Assembly: GCA_963693285.1 (NCBI GenBank)
Contig: OY848931.1
Coordinates: forward strand, 4,940,079-5,004,078
DNA: 64,000 nucleotides
DNA from: Xestospongia muta
Lineage: Eukaryota; Porifera; Demospongiae; Haplosclerida; Petrosiidae
Direction of reading: 5' to 3'
The notes beneath the pieces are model-generated. The model had not been told where the DNA came from. It saw only the letters and a list, made by a program, of their open reading frames with translations, and did no database searches. Positions 13,134 through 29,306 of this stretch are shown one piece after another. Position numbers and translations under genes: made by a program. Position 1 is the stretch's first letter; each line of letters starts with the position of its first letter.

Positions 13134-15250
13134 TCAGATAAGTCTTGCAAGAATCCACCCTGTAATCGTATCCCTAGCTTTCACTTGCTCTTTATCATGA
13201 AGAACTTCATGATAGCTACCAGTGAACAACTATGAGAAGATCAAACAATTTATATTATAATTTGCATTTCATTTACTTCATATGTTTTATCAACACTGCT
13301 GACATTTTTATCTACCAACTCAGATGCATAGAGTGGGACAATTTGATCAGCCGTACCTTGCATCAAAAAGAGTGGCATACTAATCTCATTGAGTTGTGGC
13401 TGATATTGTTGTATTGAATTTATCATTGCTGCTGTAAGAGCAGCTTTGGCAGGAGAATGAATTATAAGTGGATCATTCTGATATTTCTCAACCTATATGG
13501 TAAAAGAAGTAGAAATTTTTTAAAGGTATAATTCTTACTATATGGAAATGTTGCTAGGAAATTTTATTACTGATATTTTTATCAAAACACACACATTATA
13601 GAACAATGAATAAATATATCGTATCTTATAAAAGGTAATTATGAAAATATATTGAAACTGTACCTCTTCTGGGATAGTACTTATTAGATTAGGGTCAATA
13701 GGTAGTATACCCATCTGGGGACAACAAACAGCCAATATTTTGACAAGAATGTTCTAAAAATATATAGAACCAACAATGACATTACAAACAAAAGGTGAAT
13801 CATTTAGCAAAGTGATATTTAAAATTTGAATAAATTGATTTAAATTATGAGCAATGCTGAAATATACTAGTATGCTGATCAAAAGTAAGTAGAGTGAACT
13901 GACTACACAATCCTTACATTTTGCGCTATGGATTGAAGGTAAAAACAAGTAAATGTTTCATGTAGAGGAAAGCTAATAATTGATGTCTTTTTAATAATAC
14001 AAGATATTGACTACCGATAATGTGTCTTATTATAATACATATGTATTCATGCTTACAATAACTGGTCCCATTTGATCAACATAAATTGCAGGAGCAGAAA
14101 GTAGAAGGCCAGTTAGCAGATCAGGCCTTTGAATAGCAATCATAATAGCAGTAAGTCCACCCTAGTAATTGATGAGTGGAACGAAATAAATGAAAAAAGA
14201 AATAGCGCAGAGAGCTTACCATTGAGTGTCCCATAAGAAACATTGGCACTGAAGGATATTTGGCCTTCATATCTTCTATATAGGCAATTGCATCAGTTGC
14301 ATAGGATTGGATATCAAGAATGTATCCACGGTCACCTTCACTCCTCCCATGTCCAACTAATTATAACATTATCCATGAACACATAAGTTAATATGTCTCA
14401 CCTAGATCTAATCCAAATACAAAAATCTTCTTTTTCATTAACTGTCCAGCTAGCTCTTTATAACGTCCCATATATTCATGCACGCCATGAGTAATGTGCA
14501 CTAGAGCTCTAATATAGAAGGATGATTACTATAATATAATATTCTTTATTGTCATGTGATGTTATGATTATGACTATTAAAGTATTAGGAAAAGTGGCTA
14601 GCATTGTGTAGCAACACAGAACCAGGAAAAGCAACAACCTGAGTGAGATAAAACTATCAATTAATATTCTATAAGAAAATCAAACAATAAAGCCAATTGA
14701 TTAAAAACATGAAAATTATAAAGAAAGCATTAATGATTTATAGGTAAGATAGTTATCAACAAATTGAAACATACAACATCAAACATGAACAATAAAAGGT
14801 TATAGTATCAACTTAAGTGTTTAATAAGGAAAGTATCAGTGAACAGGCAAACATAAGGAAAGCACGAACAAGTAACATGAAATGGCTATGAAAGATAGTA
14901 TTATATACTTATATAAGGAAATTATTATTGAACAATGACAATGCAACAAACAGTCTAGTATAAGGAAAATATTGGACAGTGACAACAAACAGTCTAGTCA
15001 AGATAGCTATCAACACAAGGAAACACTAAACATCGACGACGAACAGTCTAGGCTAGATACAAAAGATATCAATTTTAGAAAGCATTGAGCAGCCAGCAAC
15101 AACAACTTCACACAAAGCAGAGGTCTAAATTAGCTACGCAACTTTACCAATAGAAAATCCAAACCATAGTTTGTTATACTTCATTTAATGTAATTTAATT
15201 TAGTTTAATATAATTACCTCAACAACTACATCTAGATCTTAGACAATCAC

Positions 15251-15291
<41 letters not shown>

Positions 15292-15594
15292 TTACATATC
15301 TTTGTGTTATTGATGTTTACTCGTCTTTGTTCTTTTAATTGCTTTAAAGTCTTATTGTTAATAATAATAATAATAATTAACAAAATAAATAATTATACAT
15401 ACACAAAGCAAGTCAACATTGTATTAAATACATTCTCCATTCAATACATACTACAACCATCTAATATGTACAGTACAACGAGTCAAAGCTCAATTTACAT
15501 AAATAACTTACTTGATTTCTCCTAACGGCTTCCAAATGTAGGTTTGTAATAAATTGCCTTCAAAACAACTTGTCCTCTTTTCTCCTAATGCCAT
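13134..15594 (-). CDS. MGLL: Monoacylglycerol lipase-like alpha/beta hydrolase (paralogue B)
   Basis: Seven exons mirror paralogue A in number and phase: 15512-15594, 14402-14508, 14220-14356, 14057-14161, 13664-13753, 13277-13492 and 13134-13229 (278 codons with stop). The nucleophile elbow MGHSMGG (Ser about 108), QGTADQIVP (Asp about 223) and SYHEVLHD (His about 253) give a full triad. The first exon encodes only 27 residues before the shared SFQ/CFEG...TYxW segment. It therefore lacks the long Q-rich head of paralogue A and has the usual family length. The C-terminus is shorter than in A and ends soon after ILARL. The two genes are probably old tandem duplicates now separated by FNTB. Intron 1 (14509-15511) is AT-rich, with degenerate repeats around CAGTCTAG. 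Confidence 0.87.
15254..15288. repeat. (TA)n microsatellite
   Basis: About 35 bp of pure TA in intron 1 of lipase B. An (AAT)n stretch follows at 15360-15378. Confidence 0.95.
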
Positions 15595-15612
15595 TTCTAT
15601 TTTTCGTTCTTT

Positions 15613-15916
15613 TTGCAATCTATGCTGTACAGGCTATATACTGAAGGATTGACGTATCTTTCCTTCTCTTTGTGTCAAGATACGAACTGTGTCCATTATT
15701 TATAACGAATCCTATTTGCAGCGAGAGCCGCTAAGTCACGTGCACCGTAAATTTAACCCTAGTTCTAACTTGTCCCCGGAAAAGAAACGCATTCAAAACT
15801 CAAAGAAATCCAGTATGCTTGCAATATTATGGTTGCTGTACAGGCTATACTACAGGACTGACGTGCTTTCTTTCTCTTTGTGTCAAGATGCGAACTGTGT
15901 CCAGTATTTATAACGG
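15613..15916. repeat. ~90-bp direct duplication just upstream of lipase B
   Basis: Segments 15613-15709 and about 15819-15916 share GCTGTACAGGCTATA, then GACGT, TCTCTTTGTGTCAAGAT, CGAACTGTGTCCA and TATTTATAACG in the same order and orientation. The offset is about 205 bp. The pair spans and extends upstream of the lipase B start codon, so it may be a duplicated promoter module. Confidence 0.75.
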
Positions 15917-16303
15917 TGGAAGTACGACGCCAATAATAATAATTCTACGAAGACGAATTAATAATAAATTAATTATAATTTATAATTAATTAATTACAAT
16001 TTATAATTTTTTAAATAATAATTAACCTCGTACTATAAATAACTAGGCTTGTGGGTTCATAAAGGAAAAGATGGTTCCATTTCAAAATGACAAAAGATTC
16101 TTCGAAAAACCAACAGCAATGTAAATCATTAAACAATGCAGAAAAGTATATACACACAACTCATTAAAGAACACACAATGTTCATTCTAAAAATAGTAAC
16201 AAAGAAAATCAAACTAGCACAAAAAGCTAACCCAGTCACCCCATAATAATAATTATTATTATTACTTAATAAACCTATTATATTAAGTTATTAATATTAG
16301 AGG
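15917..16303. other. AT-rich intergenic spacer, no gene seen
   Basis: Runs of TAATTA/AATTAT and poly(ATT) lie between the duplicated leader of lipase B and the GDI stop codon. No coding or structured feature is visible. Confidence 0.6.
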
Positions 16304-20217
<3,914 letters not shown>

Positions 20218-20547
20218 TGCCGGACGTAACTCGATTAGCTAACAAGTTAGAAGACAGCAAATCAGGACAGCAAATCAGCACTTACAAGAGCCCGGCTCAC
20301 GTGATAGATATTATAATATATACGGAGCTAAACGGTAGTTTACATCACCCACGTGGTGATTGGAGGAGGAGACAAAAGTGGTGCAATAATAGGTAAGGAT
20401 GTGTCTGATGCAATTGGCAGTTCTCTAGTCGTAACAAGCACCTCAAACACAAATACACACAATATAAAAGTTTTGTTTTAATATTTCTTTGTCTTTGTAT
20501 TTTCTTTACTTAGTAGCACTGAGAGAATTAAACTAATGACGTTAGTA
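20218..20547. promoter_or_regulatory. Bidirectional promoter interval, GDI / XPOT
   Basis: 330 bp separate the divergent start codons. The stretch contains two CACGTG-like sites (TCACGTGATAG near 20297 and CCACGTGGTG near 20349). These E-box-type hexamers are more G+C-rich than their surroundings. Function is inferred from position only. Confidence 0.5.
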
Positions 20548-21654
20548 ATGGATGATACTGCACTCTGTGGTCTCTATGATGGTTGTAGTCAGTTGGAGAG
20601 ACAATTGGTATGTTATTGGCGATATTTTTAGTATATTTAAGCTGTTTGTATGAACTGAGTGTATTTTATAATAGCAGAGTATCCAGGTTGTTGAATATAA
20701 CCAATGGTGGCTTCTGTGTCACATGTAGTCAGTCACTTTATTTAATAGGAACTTACCAATGAGCCTTAAATTTTAGTATTAATTTTGTATTAAAGTGTAT
20801 AGTATATGTCACAAAAGACAAGTGTTTTGTTATTCATACTTGACTGTATTCTAGTGATCATGTGTTTTTTACCATCTATTTTGAAAGAGATGGTTGTGGC
20901 ATTACTTATGTATAGTTGATTAAAAAGAACTAATAGAGAGAAGAGACATAATTTTGTAATATCATTTCAGACAATGCAATATTTTGATCATTTACGGAAC
21001 TCATGTGATGCATGGAAATTATGTTTGACAGATTTCTCAGAGAGAGCAGATAGGTAAGTGGGTCATTATAATGCCATCATTACTTATCACTCACTTCACT
21101 ATAGAGATGATCGTGTACGATTTCTGTGTTTACAAGTACTTGAACATCATGTGAAAACAAGGTTAACTGACAATGATTGGTAGTATATATGATGTATCTA
21201 ACTGTTATAATTAACAACTTAACTGTCCTTACATTATTGGTATCTATTATCTTATTGTTTTATTACAATCAATGATATTATAAATATGCTGTCCTTTTAG
21301 ATATTCCACTAGTAGCAATGAAGATATTCTCTATTTAAGAGGAGTATTATTGAATTGGTTAAAACCTTATCAGGTAATGCTGGCAGGCTATACAGTGTGA
21401 TGGATGTGAGAGATTGTACTTGTAACATAAGAAAGTATTATAATTATTGTAATAGTTTGAGTATTTCCCCTTTGTGAACAATTATACAGCAACTACTTGT
21501 ATTTGTAGTTCATTATAACTTTTTTTTTATTTTTTAGAATGGACACTCACATAAATCTTTCATCAAAAATAAGATGGCACAAATTATTGCTTTGACATTT
21601 GTCAACGATTACCCAATAAAAGTAATAATACTTTGTTTTTTGTAGTTAATCTAA

Positions 21655-21692
<38 letters not shown>

Positions 21693-24600
21693 AGTGGCCA
21701 CAGTTCTTTTCTAACTTGCTTACACTTTTAGACCAACATAACACAGTAGCTACTATTGATATCTATCTTCGAATACTACTAGCTATAGACTCAGAGATAG
21801 TAGACAGAGATGTTATACATACACAAGAGGTATAGTTAATGGAAACATGATTGGATGGATGGTATATATTGTTTTTATGTTTAGGAAAATATTCGAAATA
21901 CAACTATCAAAGATTATATGAGAGATACTTGTGTTCCTCAACTGGTAGAATCATGGTATCAAATTTTGGTATGTTTATATGTTTATTAAGTTTATATGAT
22001 TTTCTCATTGTCCAGTCATCACATGAATTAATAGATCATGAAGTATTGTGTTTAGTTATGTCTGTTATTGGATCATATGTGTCATGGATAGACATCAATT
22101 TAATAGCTAATAACAAATTTGTTAGGTTAGTGATAGAATTGATCTTGTAGCATCCACACAATAAACTGTTACTATATTAAGTGTGCTTCCATTTCCGAAA
22201 CTATAATAGTCTCATTTTCTAGTCTTTTGTTACAATATTTGTCTGTACCTACTTTAAGAGAGGGTGCTGCAGACTGTTTACATGACATCATTAACAAAGG
22301 TAAACAATCTTAACAACATTATATTGTATACTGGTGTTTAGGAATGGAGCCTCTTTCTAAATTAGAACTTGTAGAGTCTTTAGTGAAATTGTTAGAAAGA
22401 GCTGGTGTGTTTACATCACACGAGGTCAGCAATATTATCACTATGGTTACAAGAGGACACACATTGTATAGGATGACGAGAGTTCTATTGACTTTCAGAG
22501 TAAAATGTCTCAATTAATTAATGGTATTGGACTAGCACTTATTACTAGCTATCAAAGGTAAGTATACTTGACTACTAGTAATATGATATAGTATACTGCA
22601 ATGACAGTACTGACAACAAGTATATTGCACTTATTACAATACATATTACCATGATTTAGTAGATTCACCAAATTTGTTGCCACACCCACAATTAGAGTGT
22701 TCAGAATTTCATATCAATGGCATAATTTTTAACCTGTTAATCACATGTATAGTGACACCAAGTGTTATAATAGTAGTTATGTAGTGTATTATTTTAAAGA
22801 TTTAAGTTCATTTCTTTCAGGTTATTGAAGGTAGGTGATCTTGATAATGCAAGCCTTGTGTTGAATGCTATAGAAGCTAAACTTCCTTACATGTTACAGT
22901 AAGTCATCTTGATCATGTGACTGTCATATGAGAGTCACATGACATTCATTTAGCTATCTCACTGATGAAGATGATGGAGTCTCAGAAAATGTAGTTAACT
23001 TTGCTACACAATATATTGTTACATTAAAGGTACACAAAATATTCCAAAAAAAATTATTAAGTTTGATATCACAGCATCAAACAAATTTATCTGATGAGAA
23101 CAGACAAAACATTCAGGTATTGTGTTACTTGATATGTTTTAAGTCTCTATTATCTTATTTTCAGACTATGTTATATGCTGTGATTACAAAACTCAAATAT
23201 GATGAAAGTTATAATTTTTCAAATCCAGTATGTTGTTAAATACTATAGTGGAAATAAGATCTGACCTGTGTCCTAGCCATATATATGATAGACATTAAAG
23301 GACACTAAATTATTTTAAAAACTATATTTTAAGCACTGTCATATAGTGGCATAGACATTATTAAATATCACAATTAAAGGAGCATTCTCATCAGAAATTA
23401 AGAACACTATCTCCAGTTAACAAGATAACAAAACTTTATTGATAGAGAAAAATTTTTATGATAATTTTTTTACAACATTTGACTTTTAGACATCTGTTAA
23501 TGAGATGTATTATGTTTTCTCTCTTGATCAACAATTTATCATAAAAGAGAGATGGACTCTCTTTGTGATATTAATGACTTTGATATAATTATTATTTAGT
23601 CCCTGTAGTAAAGTCTTACAGTGTTAGCACTGATAATAGTAATACTCGTTAATAATATTATCTTATATATTCTGTGCTTTTATGAACGCAGGGTGAAGAT
23701 GAAGGACTTTTTATGGAGTTTCGTAATAAACTTCGCATTCTTTTTGACAACATAGCTCAACTTGTGAGTACAGTATTGTTATAGAACATGTATATTGTGC
23801 TTTTTAGGTTCCTTCACTTGTATTGGAAGTGGTGAAGTCATTGCTGAGTAAAACCCTATCCAATTTAGTTAACGAACCCTTTAATAACATAGAAGTAGCT
23901 TTGTTAGTATTTTTCTATGTGGCTGATAACAACTTTGAAAAGGTTAGTAACATTACATGCTTGATACTATTCTTTTTGTATTTAAAATAGGTATTTGGTT
24001 CAGCAGCTATTCCAGAGTCACCATTTCATGAGATGACCTTATTAGTAAGTACTTCTCTATAGTACAATATGTATATATGAGCATTATGTAGATAGTTGAA
24101 AGTCGTATGTCTTATCATACTCACTCAGCAGTCTTGTTACAGGTAGGATTATATCCCTGTCCCCCCCCCCCCCTCTCTCTCTCTCTCTCCCATTACCATA
24201 TCCAATTTTATTCACTAGTACTATGAGACCATATTGAGACATGACAAGTTTTTCTCTACTTCAACTCAATACATTCCTCAAGTCATAGTAAGTTAATAAA
24301 CCACTGTGGTATTATTAATTTTGGTATTTCTAGGGATGCTTTTTAGACCACAGAGGTCTTCGTCATGACAACCCTGCTGTTAGAAGCCGTCTATCATATC
24401 AGTTCCTCCGTTTTATCAAGTCAGTGAGAATCCATATTGGTGATATTGCTGAGGAAGTGTTAGGGAGAATTCAAGACTTGCTTGTAATGGCATTAGTGAG
24501 TATCAATATATACTACAGCACTGTATGAGTGATGTCTATTATATGTGCATTGATATACTACAGCACTGTATGAGTGATGTCTATTATATGTGCATTGATA

Positions 24601-27179
24601 TACTACAGCACTGTATGAGTGATGTCTATTATATATGTGGATTGACTCAATAGACATTTATAATAACTCTCTCTTGTTTAGGAACTTCCTCATGGCACAG
24701 GGTTGATTACTGGTAATGATATGTTGTTTCTTTATGAAAATGCTGGTTTTCTTATAGTGTATTCTAATAGATCTCCAGAGGTGCGAGAGTCTTTTTAAAT
24801 GCTCATTACATGTCTTCTCCCCCCCTCTAGAGTAAAGGTGAACTAATGAATTTAATATGGACTCCATTACTAGAGAAATTTAATTATTATTTATCAGAGG
24901 TAATAATAAGTGATGAAATAAAGAGTTTGTTTAAATTAGTCAGTCATATTTTCAATTTCTACTTTATAATAATAGTATCAATATATGAACTTTGACATTA
25001 TAGCCATGTCTTTTCTGCAGTTCTGTGTTGCTACTACACCTCAACAACAAGATGATATCTCCCAAATGTTACATTATATTCTCTCTTATGCCAGGTATTA
25101 TTAATGCTGTATTATTGATAATAATTTGATAATATACTTTCTTTAGTCGTACAAGTAAAGTGTTTCCTAATCATCAAACAACACAACAAAGTGGATGTCT
25201 ACAGTGTTTTGCTAATGTAAGTACATGTTTATCAGCTCTTATTAAACATGGAAGATTTACTTATTATTTGAAAGACCATTACTGTACACTTGTACATGCT
25301 GCCATTATAGAAAGCTAGTACTGTATGGAATGAAAATTTGCTTTTTTACAAAATTTTTGCAAAGTACTGAATTTATTTTTTTAATTCATAATTTTAAGGG
25401 TATTATTCACTTTTGGAGTTCAAAAGTGAACGAAATTATTTTGGGAGGAAAAATTATTGATTATAAGTAATAACAATAATACAATCACATCTATTAATGT
25501 ATGTACATGTATTATAGGCACTGCCAGTATTTCTTCAAGGTTTACAAGTGACAGTTTATCGAGAGCGTCTTCACTCTGGTGTGAGACAATATCTTCATCG
25601 TATGATTATTTGTTTGGGAGATGAGCTACTGAAATATGTTCCATTGACAATATCACTGCTACTCAAAGACTCTGAAGTAAGCTGGTACCACTAACATACC
25701 AAATTGAATGTCTCTTTTAATACTTGTTATTACAATATTTAATAACTCTTGTATTTTTGTAGTCACGTGATATTCAAGAGTTTATTCCTTTAATTAATCA
25801 ACTAATTGCCAAGTACAAAGGGAGAATTGCTCCCTTTCTGCAGGAAGTCTTTATGCCTGTAGTAGAGGCTATTATCACTTGTCTGAATAGACCATTTGAT
25901 CCACTGGATACTGAGGTCAGTACATAGTTAGTTAATAATGTCTTCATTAGAACAAATTATCTGTGGTTATTTGAGACTTCAGAGGCCATGTTTCTCTAGA
26001 GTAGAGTTAAATATTAACATAGCCCTAATGATAAATTAACATTATAGTAATATGGTTTAAAAGATAACAAAGTGATCTGATGTACATTTTTAGGAATTGC
26101 GAGACAGACTGAATTTGCAGAAGTCTTATTTTCTATTTATTCATTCACTTTGTGTTAATGAAGTCACTGATGTTATAGCTAACCAAAGTATGATCAGATA
26201 TAGTTGGCCAAAACCTTACTACTATTACAGGTACCCGACAGTTACACAATGTGCTCAAAACTATAATAGATGGAGCAAAAACATTACCAGATTCTTCAGT
26301 AAGTTCATTTGTGTATATATACATAATATAATGCATGCTACATGAAATATATTGCACAAGGGGTGTGGTCTCATGGTCATACAGCGCTTGACTTATCTCT
26401 CATGCTGCACGAGCATCTCGACCACATCCTTTGTGCAATATATCCCATATTTCATTGTGAACAGTGCTTAACTATTATGTAGTGATTATAATGAGTTGTA
26501 TTATTTGTAGGTGAAGAGAACATGTTTTGTGATTCTTAAGAAATTAGTAGAAGCTTGGGGTAAGGAAAGAAATATTATTATTGTCACAAAGAAATACTTT
26601 GTTACTGATCCATTACTTATATGAGTTTATAATTGTATTTCTCCTGTTGTACAGCTGGTGATAGACTAGTCGATGGATTTGTTAAGTATAGTTATGAAGA
26701 AATATTACCTGTCTGTTTTGTGGCACCTCTTCAACATGAATTCGATCTCAATGATGCTCAATGTTTCTTGGTTAGTACTACATGTTTAAATTATATCATT
26801 AGTATTATAATTAGTGTCTGGGAGAGATTGCTGGTGTTTTAAAAGCACTCATTAATCTTCGGGTAAATAATTTACTGCTCCTTATTTATTACCTCATTAC
26901 ATATATTCTCCTTAGGGGAATGAATTTTTATTGTATCTTCAAAATGAGTATTTACCTTCATTACAACTACCACCTGATTTGACAGAGGTATGGAGTATTT
27001 ATCAAGATTAGTAGATCTAGTACATTATTATATATGTTATAGGAATTATTGATCAAATTACAACAAACGGATATAAAATCTTTAAAACCATATCTAAAAG
27101 TGAGTTATTGTTTTATGATTAGATTGCTTTATTTGTTTCAATGTAGGCATTGTTTATTAAGATAAGAACATGTTTGTAA
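20548..27179 (+). CDS. XPOT: Exportin-T (tRNA nuclear export receptor)
   Basis: Thirty-five exons join in phase into 965 codons with stop, against ~962 residues in vertebrates. The first exons are 20548-20607, 20971-21053, 21105-21161 and 21301-21373; the last are 26815-26862, 26916-26987, 27043-27099 and 27147-27179. Family landmarks are DDRVRFLCLQVLEHHVK, YLRILLAIDSEIVDRDV, YVSWIDINLIAN, CFLDHRGLRH, EFIPLINQLIAKYKG and DGFVKYSYEEILPVCF. The protein is an importin-beta-type HEAT-repeat receptor that carries mature tRNA out of the nucleus with RanGTP. The start at 20548 (MDDTALCGL) fits the family; an in-frame ATG lies 12 bp upstream. Introns hold (CT)n runs, a 45-bp tandem repeat and a MITE. 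The 3' part (exons 23-35) lies inside copy 1 of the 5-kb duplication. Confidence 0.95.
24507..24645. repeat. Three 45-bp tandem units in an XPOT intron
   Basis: The unit TACTACAGCACTGTATGAGT plus GATGTCTATTATATG repeats three times with 45-bp spacing (24511, 24556, 24601) and almost no divergence. Confidence 0.92.
26343..26454. mobile_element. Short MITE in an XPOT intron
   Basis: Imperfect inverted repeats ATATTGCACAAGGGGTGTGG and CCACATCCTTTGTGCAATAT bound a ~110-bp unit with little spacer beyond a secondary stem. The copy at 31389-31508 carries an 8-bp insertion (CACTCTCA-like) relative to this one. Confidence 0.7.
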
Positions 27180-27546
27180 TATTATTATTTTTAATTTCCA
27201 AATTGAATCTTTTAAAATTTTGTAAATAAGTATATTGTATTTTGTAAAAATATTTTACATAATATAATAATAAAATTAAAATACAAAAATTATATTATTT
27301 ATGAGGACATTGTAATTATAATAAATTGACATTTTAAAAATGGATGTACTTAAGACAGTGACATCAGTGTCATGTACATTAGTATATATGACAGATTTCA
27401 GCAGCTAATGTCGAGAGAGAGAGAGAGAGAAGCTGTCAATATCAGATTGTCTTAGGGATTTGTTTTTTTCTTAATAGTTATTATTATTATTGTAAACAAA
27501 ATATCAATGAGGTAATTTAAATATAATTGCAATTGTAATTACAACA
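27180..27546. other. XPOT 3' flank, AT-rich, no gene
   Basis: Holds poly(T) and ATTATT tracts, a short (GA)n at 27414-27430, and the probable XPOT 3' UTR. No other feature is visible. Confidence 0.6.
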
Positions 27547-27930
27547 GCTAGTAGCAAGAATGGCCTGGTACTTTCTAGATATACTTCAAAAGGAGAAAAA
27601 GGTGGAGAAGAAGGAAGAAATTGGTGGAAATACGAATTAGTTGAAACACTTTTTCATTTCCCCTCTCCCTTTGTTCAAAGATATTTCATTAATTACATTG
27701 TACATATTATGATTATTAACAAAGTATATATATTGAATACATGATTAATGGAAAATGTAAATATATAGAATATATGATTATTAATAAAAATTGTAAATAT
27801 ATTAGCAATGCATTCACACACACCAATTCCTGGCAAGTATATTCTTTACATTGTTTCAGAAGTGACTGGCTCTTTTGATGCCTCCCTTCAGTTGAATGGA
27901 ATCATTCTATCTTCTATTATATGTGAGATT
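27547..27930. mobile_element. Terminal fragment of the large transposon family
   Basis: It begins with AGCTAGTAGCAAGAATGGCC, which matches in inverse the right end of the element at 48.2 kb. Next comes a purine-rich tract, then GAAACACTTTTTCATTTCCC resembling 51315-51350. Finally TGACTGGCTCTTTTGATGCC matches the transposase C-terminal coding region (compare 51802). It is the C-terminal end of an element truncated internally. It abuts the last recognisable NUBPL exon. Confidence 0.7.
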
Positions 27931-27957
27931 ATTATATAATATGTGTTACATATGTAC

Positions 27958-28401
27958 TCATGTACGTGGTGAGAGCTCTGGCTGCCCAGATAAATTCATC
28001 AATTTAGGAATAGAGGGATCATACACATCAGCATCCAATAATCCAACAGATAACCCCTAAATATAATAATACATGTAACCATAGCAACCTTAGTACCTTA
28101 CCCTCTGAATAGTAGACATACCTAATGCTAAATTGACTAGTAAACATCAGTGAAATTATTACAACAAATAAATATATTATTTACCTGCAGTTGTTGATTT
28201 TCCTACTCCACCTTTACCTGACGCTACTAGTACCACATGTTTTACTCCAGCAATAGGGCATTTACGAGGTAGTCTTCTCTTAGCTAATTCATCTTGTCCA
28301 GTAGCTGTAGATAAAAATGTCTTTGTCTCTCTCAATATCATAAGACATCTACGTATGGTTAAAGAGAGGAATCTGTCTATCAGAAATTCATGAATGGGCA
28401 T
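27958..28401 (-). pseudogene. NUBPL: Truncated NUBPL-like iron-sulfur carrier P-loop protein (copy 1)
   Basis: Three exons join in phase: 28185-28401, 28102-28136 and 27958-28056 (117 codons with stop). They encode a possible mitochondrial presequence, then [20 protein letters not shown], the P-loop [11 protein letters not shown] and [27 protein letters not shown] follows, then a stop soon after PELSP. NUBPL/IND1 delivers Fe-S clusters to respiratory complex I and is normally ~320 residues. Here the second half is missing, including the cluster-binding CxxC region. The sequence continues into a transposon fragment instead. A possible unused donor (CGTACA) lies at the break. I call it a 3'-truncated gene; a short expressed product cannot be excluded. 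Confidence 0.8.
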
Positions 28402-28713
28402 TCAGTTGTGATTACAGATCCATGAACAATAAATAAACAGATTTTGGATGTAATAAATCTATACTATTAGTCACAATGAAGGATGGGGATCAACTCCCTT
28501 CTGGAGAATGAATCCACTGGCATAGAATATATCTGATAAAAAATGTTATAATTAGTAATGTTGTTCTAGTTTGCTTAAGTTGGACTAGTTTTATTCTTGG
28601 CGATTTAAAATACAGTTTAAATTTTAGTTATTTCTATAGCCTTTTAGTTCGGTGATGGTAGTAATCATATTCATAGTCATCGTTAATGAGATTCATAACG
28701 TTACCAGTCGCGC

Positions 28714-28776
28714 CCCACAAGGGCATGAAGACAAAATCTGCAGTGAATATATAAGGAAACCAAAACATCCTTGGTT
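28714..28776 (+). promoter_or_regulatory. snRNA-type Pol III promoter (PSE + TATA) of structured RNA gene
   Basis: CCCACAAGGGCATGAAGACA at 28714 and AATATATAAGGAAACC around 28746 align base for base, with equal spacing, to the region before the U6 start (CCCACAAGAGTTTGAAAACA at 51036 and AAATATAAAAGAAAACC around 51068). Both are followed by AAA(A/G)CATCC(T/C)TGGTTG, whose last G is the predicted start. The distance from CCCAC to that G is 63 bp in both. I interpret these as a proximal sequence element and a TATA box. Confidence 0.75.
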
Positions 28777-29131
28777 GCCAGTGTGTTGTAGGCCAGCGTC
28801 TGCAATGCATCATGACCTCTGAGATGGTTACCAGCATACTCTTCGGAGTATCCGAAAGGCGGACTAGGATACGGCTGGTAGTCTCCCTTTAAACGAGATG
28901 AGGCTTGGTGTATTGTAGTCCCGGTTTAGTAATGACGATGATTTATTCCCGAAGCTAGAAACCCAGTACGGCTGGTTCGAAGTTAGGGCGAAGTTCCAGC
29001 CAGGATTACCTCGTCTTCGGACGAGGGTTACCAAGCCAGGTGGCGGTCCCAGTAGGGAATCCTGGAGCCTAAGTGGAAGCCTGTGTGGAATTGAGTCACG
29101 AAAGATCGTTTGGGCAACACACAAGGGTTTT
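28777..29131 (+). ncRNA. Structured ~355-nt Pol III-type RNA, family unidentified (copy 1)
   Basis: G+C-richer than its surroundings and bounded by a U6-like promoter and a T9 run (29128-29136). It contains two UUCG-capped hairpins, ATACTC-TTCG-GAGTAT and CCTCGTC-TTCG-GACGAGG. ACCAGC/GCTGGT closes the first domain. The ends pair (GTGTGTTG near 28782 with CAACACAC near 29115). These are marks of a long Pol III type-3 transcript. Candidates by size and promoter class are RNase P RNA, RNase MRP RNA and 7SK. I could not match conserved cores of any of them, nor of SRP RNA. An 86-codon open frame on the other strand has no recognisable domain. Confidence 0.72.
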
Positions 29132-29260
29132 TTTTTATAATTTTAATTATAACTCTATTTAATTATAAATAAATCTTAATTATCTATTTAACTATAAATC
29201 ATTTTAAGAGTATTTAAAGAATATAATTTTAATAAGAGTATTTAGGAGGTGAGTCAGTAG

Positions 29261-29306
29261 GATGTGAGTCAGGAAAGATTGTTTGGACATCACACAAGGT
29301 TTTTTA
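29261..29306 (+). pseudogene. Duplicated 3' end of the structured RNA
   Basis: GAGTCAGGAAAGATTGTTTG then CATCACACAAGG and a T6 run resembles the last ~45 nt of the RNA at 29092-29136 (GAGTCACGAAAGATCGTTTG then CAACACACAAGGG and T9). It is repeated at 34311-34356 by the large duplication. Confidence 0.65.

Noticed and set aside
26097..26357. 82- and 70-codon frames in the XPOT region
   Set aside because: They read through XPOT exon 28 and an intron or its antisense. The true junctions at 26187 and 26231 restore the XPOT frame.
28634..28837. Reverse-strand 67-codon aromatic-rich frame
   Set aside because: It overlaps the PSE/TATA promoter and the RNA 5' end, and no family was recognised.
28864..29124. 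Reverse-strand 86-codon frame over the structured RNA
   Set aside because: No known domain. Promoter spacing, UUCG hairpins and the terminator on the plus strand explain the region better as an RNA gene.
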